From positions 124,001-188,000 of the forward strand of contig NZ_JAIQZC010000003.1 in the NCBI RefSeq assembly GCF_020164535.1: a stretch of 64,000 nt of DNA, written 5' to 3'. The translations under genes were made by a program, and so were the position numbers. Under the pieces are notes generated by a model. It had not been told where the DNA came from. It did no database searches and saw nothing but the letters and a program-made list of their open reading frames with translations. Source of the stretch: Psychroflexus montanilacus (GTDB lineage: Bacteria > Bacteroidota > Bacteroidia > Flavobacteriales > Flavobacteriaceae). The stretch's first letter is position 1. Every line of letters starts with the position of its first letter. Of this stretch, positions 62,876 to 64,000 are shown piece by piece.

Positions 62876-63211
62876 TTAATGACTCAACTTATCGTATTTC
62901 TTCATCATTTGAGTGGCGTGGACCAGCGTTGCTCCAGACTCTATCGCTGCTCCAGTATGCACAGCTTCCATCATTTCTTCTTTGGTGATGCCGCGTTGGA
63001 GTCCATCTTGTGTATAAGCATCAATGCAATACGGACATTTCACCACATGAGAAACTGCCAGGGCAATCAGTGATTTTTCACGCTCAGAGAGCGCTCCTTT
63101 TTCAAATACTTTTCCGTAGTAATCAAAAAATTTGGTACCAAGTTCTTCACTCCAGTCTGTAATTTTTGGAAATTTTCTAAGATCTTTTGGGTCGTAATAT
63201 GAGTCTGACAT
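62876..63211 (-). CDS. AhpD-like (carboxymuconolactone decarboxylase) protein of the arsenosugar cluster
   Basis: The 111-residue helical protein has the CxxC core VVKCPYCIDAYTQDGLQRG (C59, C62) of the AhpD/CMD superfamily. Members beside arsS are annotated as arsenosugar-associated peroxidase-like proteins. It may reduce peroxides or keep arsenic trivalent; neither is shown directly. The spacing of 47 bases before arsS fits one operon. Confidence 0.87.
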   Translation of the reverse strand: MSDSYYDPKDLRKFPKITDWSEELGTKFFDYYGKVFEKGALSEREKSLIALAVSHVVKCPYCIDAYTQDGLQRGITKEEMMEAVHTGAAIESGATLVHATQMMKKYDKLSH

Positions 63212-63285
63212 GGGTTATGAGTTTATGAGGGAAATTTCCCTGTTTGGTTATAAATGTGTTGAGTAAATAGTATTCTGAAGTAGCC

Positions 63286-63969
63286 TTAAGCTAATTTCAA
63301 AAGTAGAGGTGGGGCTTTATTCTGATAAGAACCTATACTTATACGCTCAACTAGCAAAGAATAACATTGAAAATTAAAGTTGACGTGGCGATGAGTTCTC
63401 TTTAATATTAAAATAACATCAGTATAAAGTTGATCTGCAAAATTGAGCAAATTTGAAAAGTCAGTTTGACAATCGATGTCTTTTAAACAAGGTAGAAAAT
63501 CGATACCAATGTGTGGCTCTAAGAGTTGGATAAGCTCTGAATTCAATTTTGAAGACTTCCAGCTTAGCGCTAAAAATTTAGAATATTGAAACTGGTATTT
63601 TGGAATGGCTAGCAGATAAAATCCTCCATCCAGGGCTTTCCCAATACAGGCTTTATGGGACCGAAGTGCTTTTATGCTCGATGCGAGGTGCTGGAATTGT
63701 AATTGTGGACTATCGTTGCCAATGACTATGATATTATCATATCCTTTTGAAAAGATTTCTGATACCGAATAGCAAAATCGCTCTCCAAAGGTAGTCCCCT
63801 TTTGAAGGGTTTCATCAAAGACATAGGTATCCAGATGTGTTTTATAACAAAGTTGATTAAGCCGTTTCTCTTGACTTTTGAAGAAATCAAAATTGCCGCT
63901 AAAGCGTTTGAAACGACATTCAGCATCAGGAGATCTAGAAAAAATCAGTATAGCGGTTTGTCCCATCAT
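63286..63969 (-). CDS. Diverged DUF2064 family protein
   Basis: The 227-residue protein aligns by motif order with the glycosyltransferase at 59570: an N-terminal ILIFSRSPDAECRFKRF, a central IVIGNDSPQLQ and GKALDGGFYLLAIP. The motif of basic residues for phosphate binding is weak and the C-terminal third differs, so the activity may differ or be lost. It is the first gene seen in the arsenosugar-type operon, 74 bases before the AhpD-like gene. The 31 bases upstream to the window edge show no promoter. Confidence 0.75.
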   Translation of the reverse strand: MMGQTAILIFSRSPDAECRFKRFSGNFDFFKSQEKRLNQLCYKTHLDTYVFDETLQKGTTFGERFCYSVSEIFSKGYDNIIVIGNDSPQLQFQHLASSIKALRSHKACIGKALDGGFYLLAIPKYQFQYSKFLALSWKSSKLNSELIQLLEPHIGIDFLPCLKDIDCQTDFSNLLNFADQLYTDVILILKRTHRHVNFNFQCYSLLVERISIGSYQNKAPPLLLKLA

Positions 63970-64000
63970 ATGTCTTTAGTCTTACTTACGAGCAAAACCT

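Noticed and set aside
62876-63211. Ordinary carboxymuconolactone decarboxylase of aromatic degradation
   Set aside because: The CPYC motif and the position beside arsS fit the AhpD-like group of arsenosugar clusters; no aromatic-degradation gene is nearby.

Overview
The window is a contiguous stretch of a low-G+C chromosome from a member of the Bacteroidota, very probably a marine Flavobacteriaceae. The main evidence is: promoters of the Bacteroidota type (TAnnTTTG -7 box, in the best cases with a TTG/TTTG about 18-19 bases upstream); almost no Shine-Dalgarno sequences; two large secreted proteases ending in type IX secretion (Por) sorting domains; lineage-typical families (IPExxxVDY protein, DUF3332 and head-GIN lipoproteins); and an rnc-fabF-acpP gene order. 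No phage, insertion sequence, rRNA or CRISPR array was seen.

Layout. 0-4.4 kb (minus): acpP-fabF-rnc, then an IPExxxVDY gene and pyruvate kinase from their own promoter. 4.5-8.9 kb (plus): purN, a viroplasmin/RNase H protein, a PfkB kinase and a long PurF-like amidotransferase. 9.0-25.6 kb (plus): one exopolysaccharide locus with a Wzz-like protein, a flippase, a pyruvyltransferase, two sulfotransferases, five glycosyltransferases including the priming enzyme's partners, a deacetylase, two O-antigen polymerase/ligase-like proteins, UDP-glucose dehydrogenase, UDP-glucuronate decarboxylase and a priming phosphoglycosyltransferase. Its middle part (10.0-21.2 kb) is much more AT-rich than its flanks. 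The predicted product is an acidic polymer bearing uronic acid or xylose, pyruvate ketals and sulfate.

25.7-33.1 kb: a TPR histidine kinase, the NAD salvage pair pncB-pncA, and a ligase-associated Lhr-type helicase standing alone. 33.2-41.6 kb: a thioredoxin-like protein and a scattered heme group (hemH, hemJ, hemB, hemE) interleaved with a MATE exporter, a histidine kinase and an enoyl-CoA hydratase. 42.1-58.6 kb: a secreted S8 protease, an M20 dipeptidase, tRNA-Leu(UAG), envelope proteins, an M36 protease with inserted PA domain, an ABC ATPase, greA and lipoproteins. 58.7-64.0 kb (minus): an arsenosugar-type cluster (DUF2064 protein, AhpD-like protein, radical-SAM ArsS, methyltransferase ArsM, rhodanese, TIGR04282 glycosyltransferase, purine nucleoside phosphorylase).

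The intergenic spaces are unusually informative. A structured RNA resembling the Flavo-1 class lies at 45757-45928. A diverged repeat of about 110 bp occurs three times. The tRNA-Leu gene is flanked by broken tRNA pieces interrupted by short palindromes. A divergent promoter serves greA, which is preceded by a terminator-like leader hairpin.
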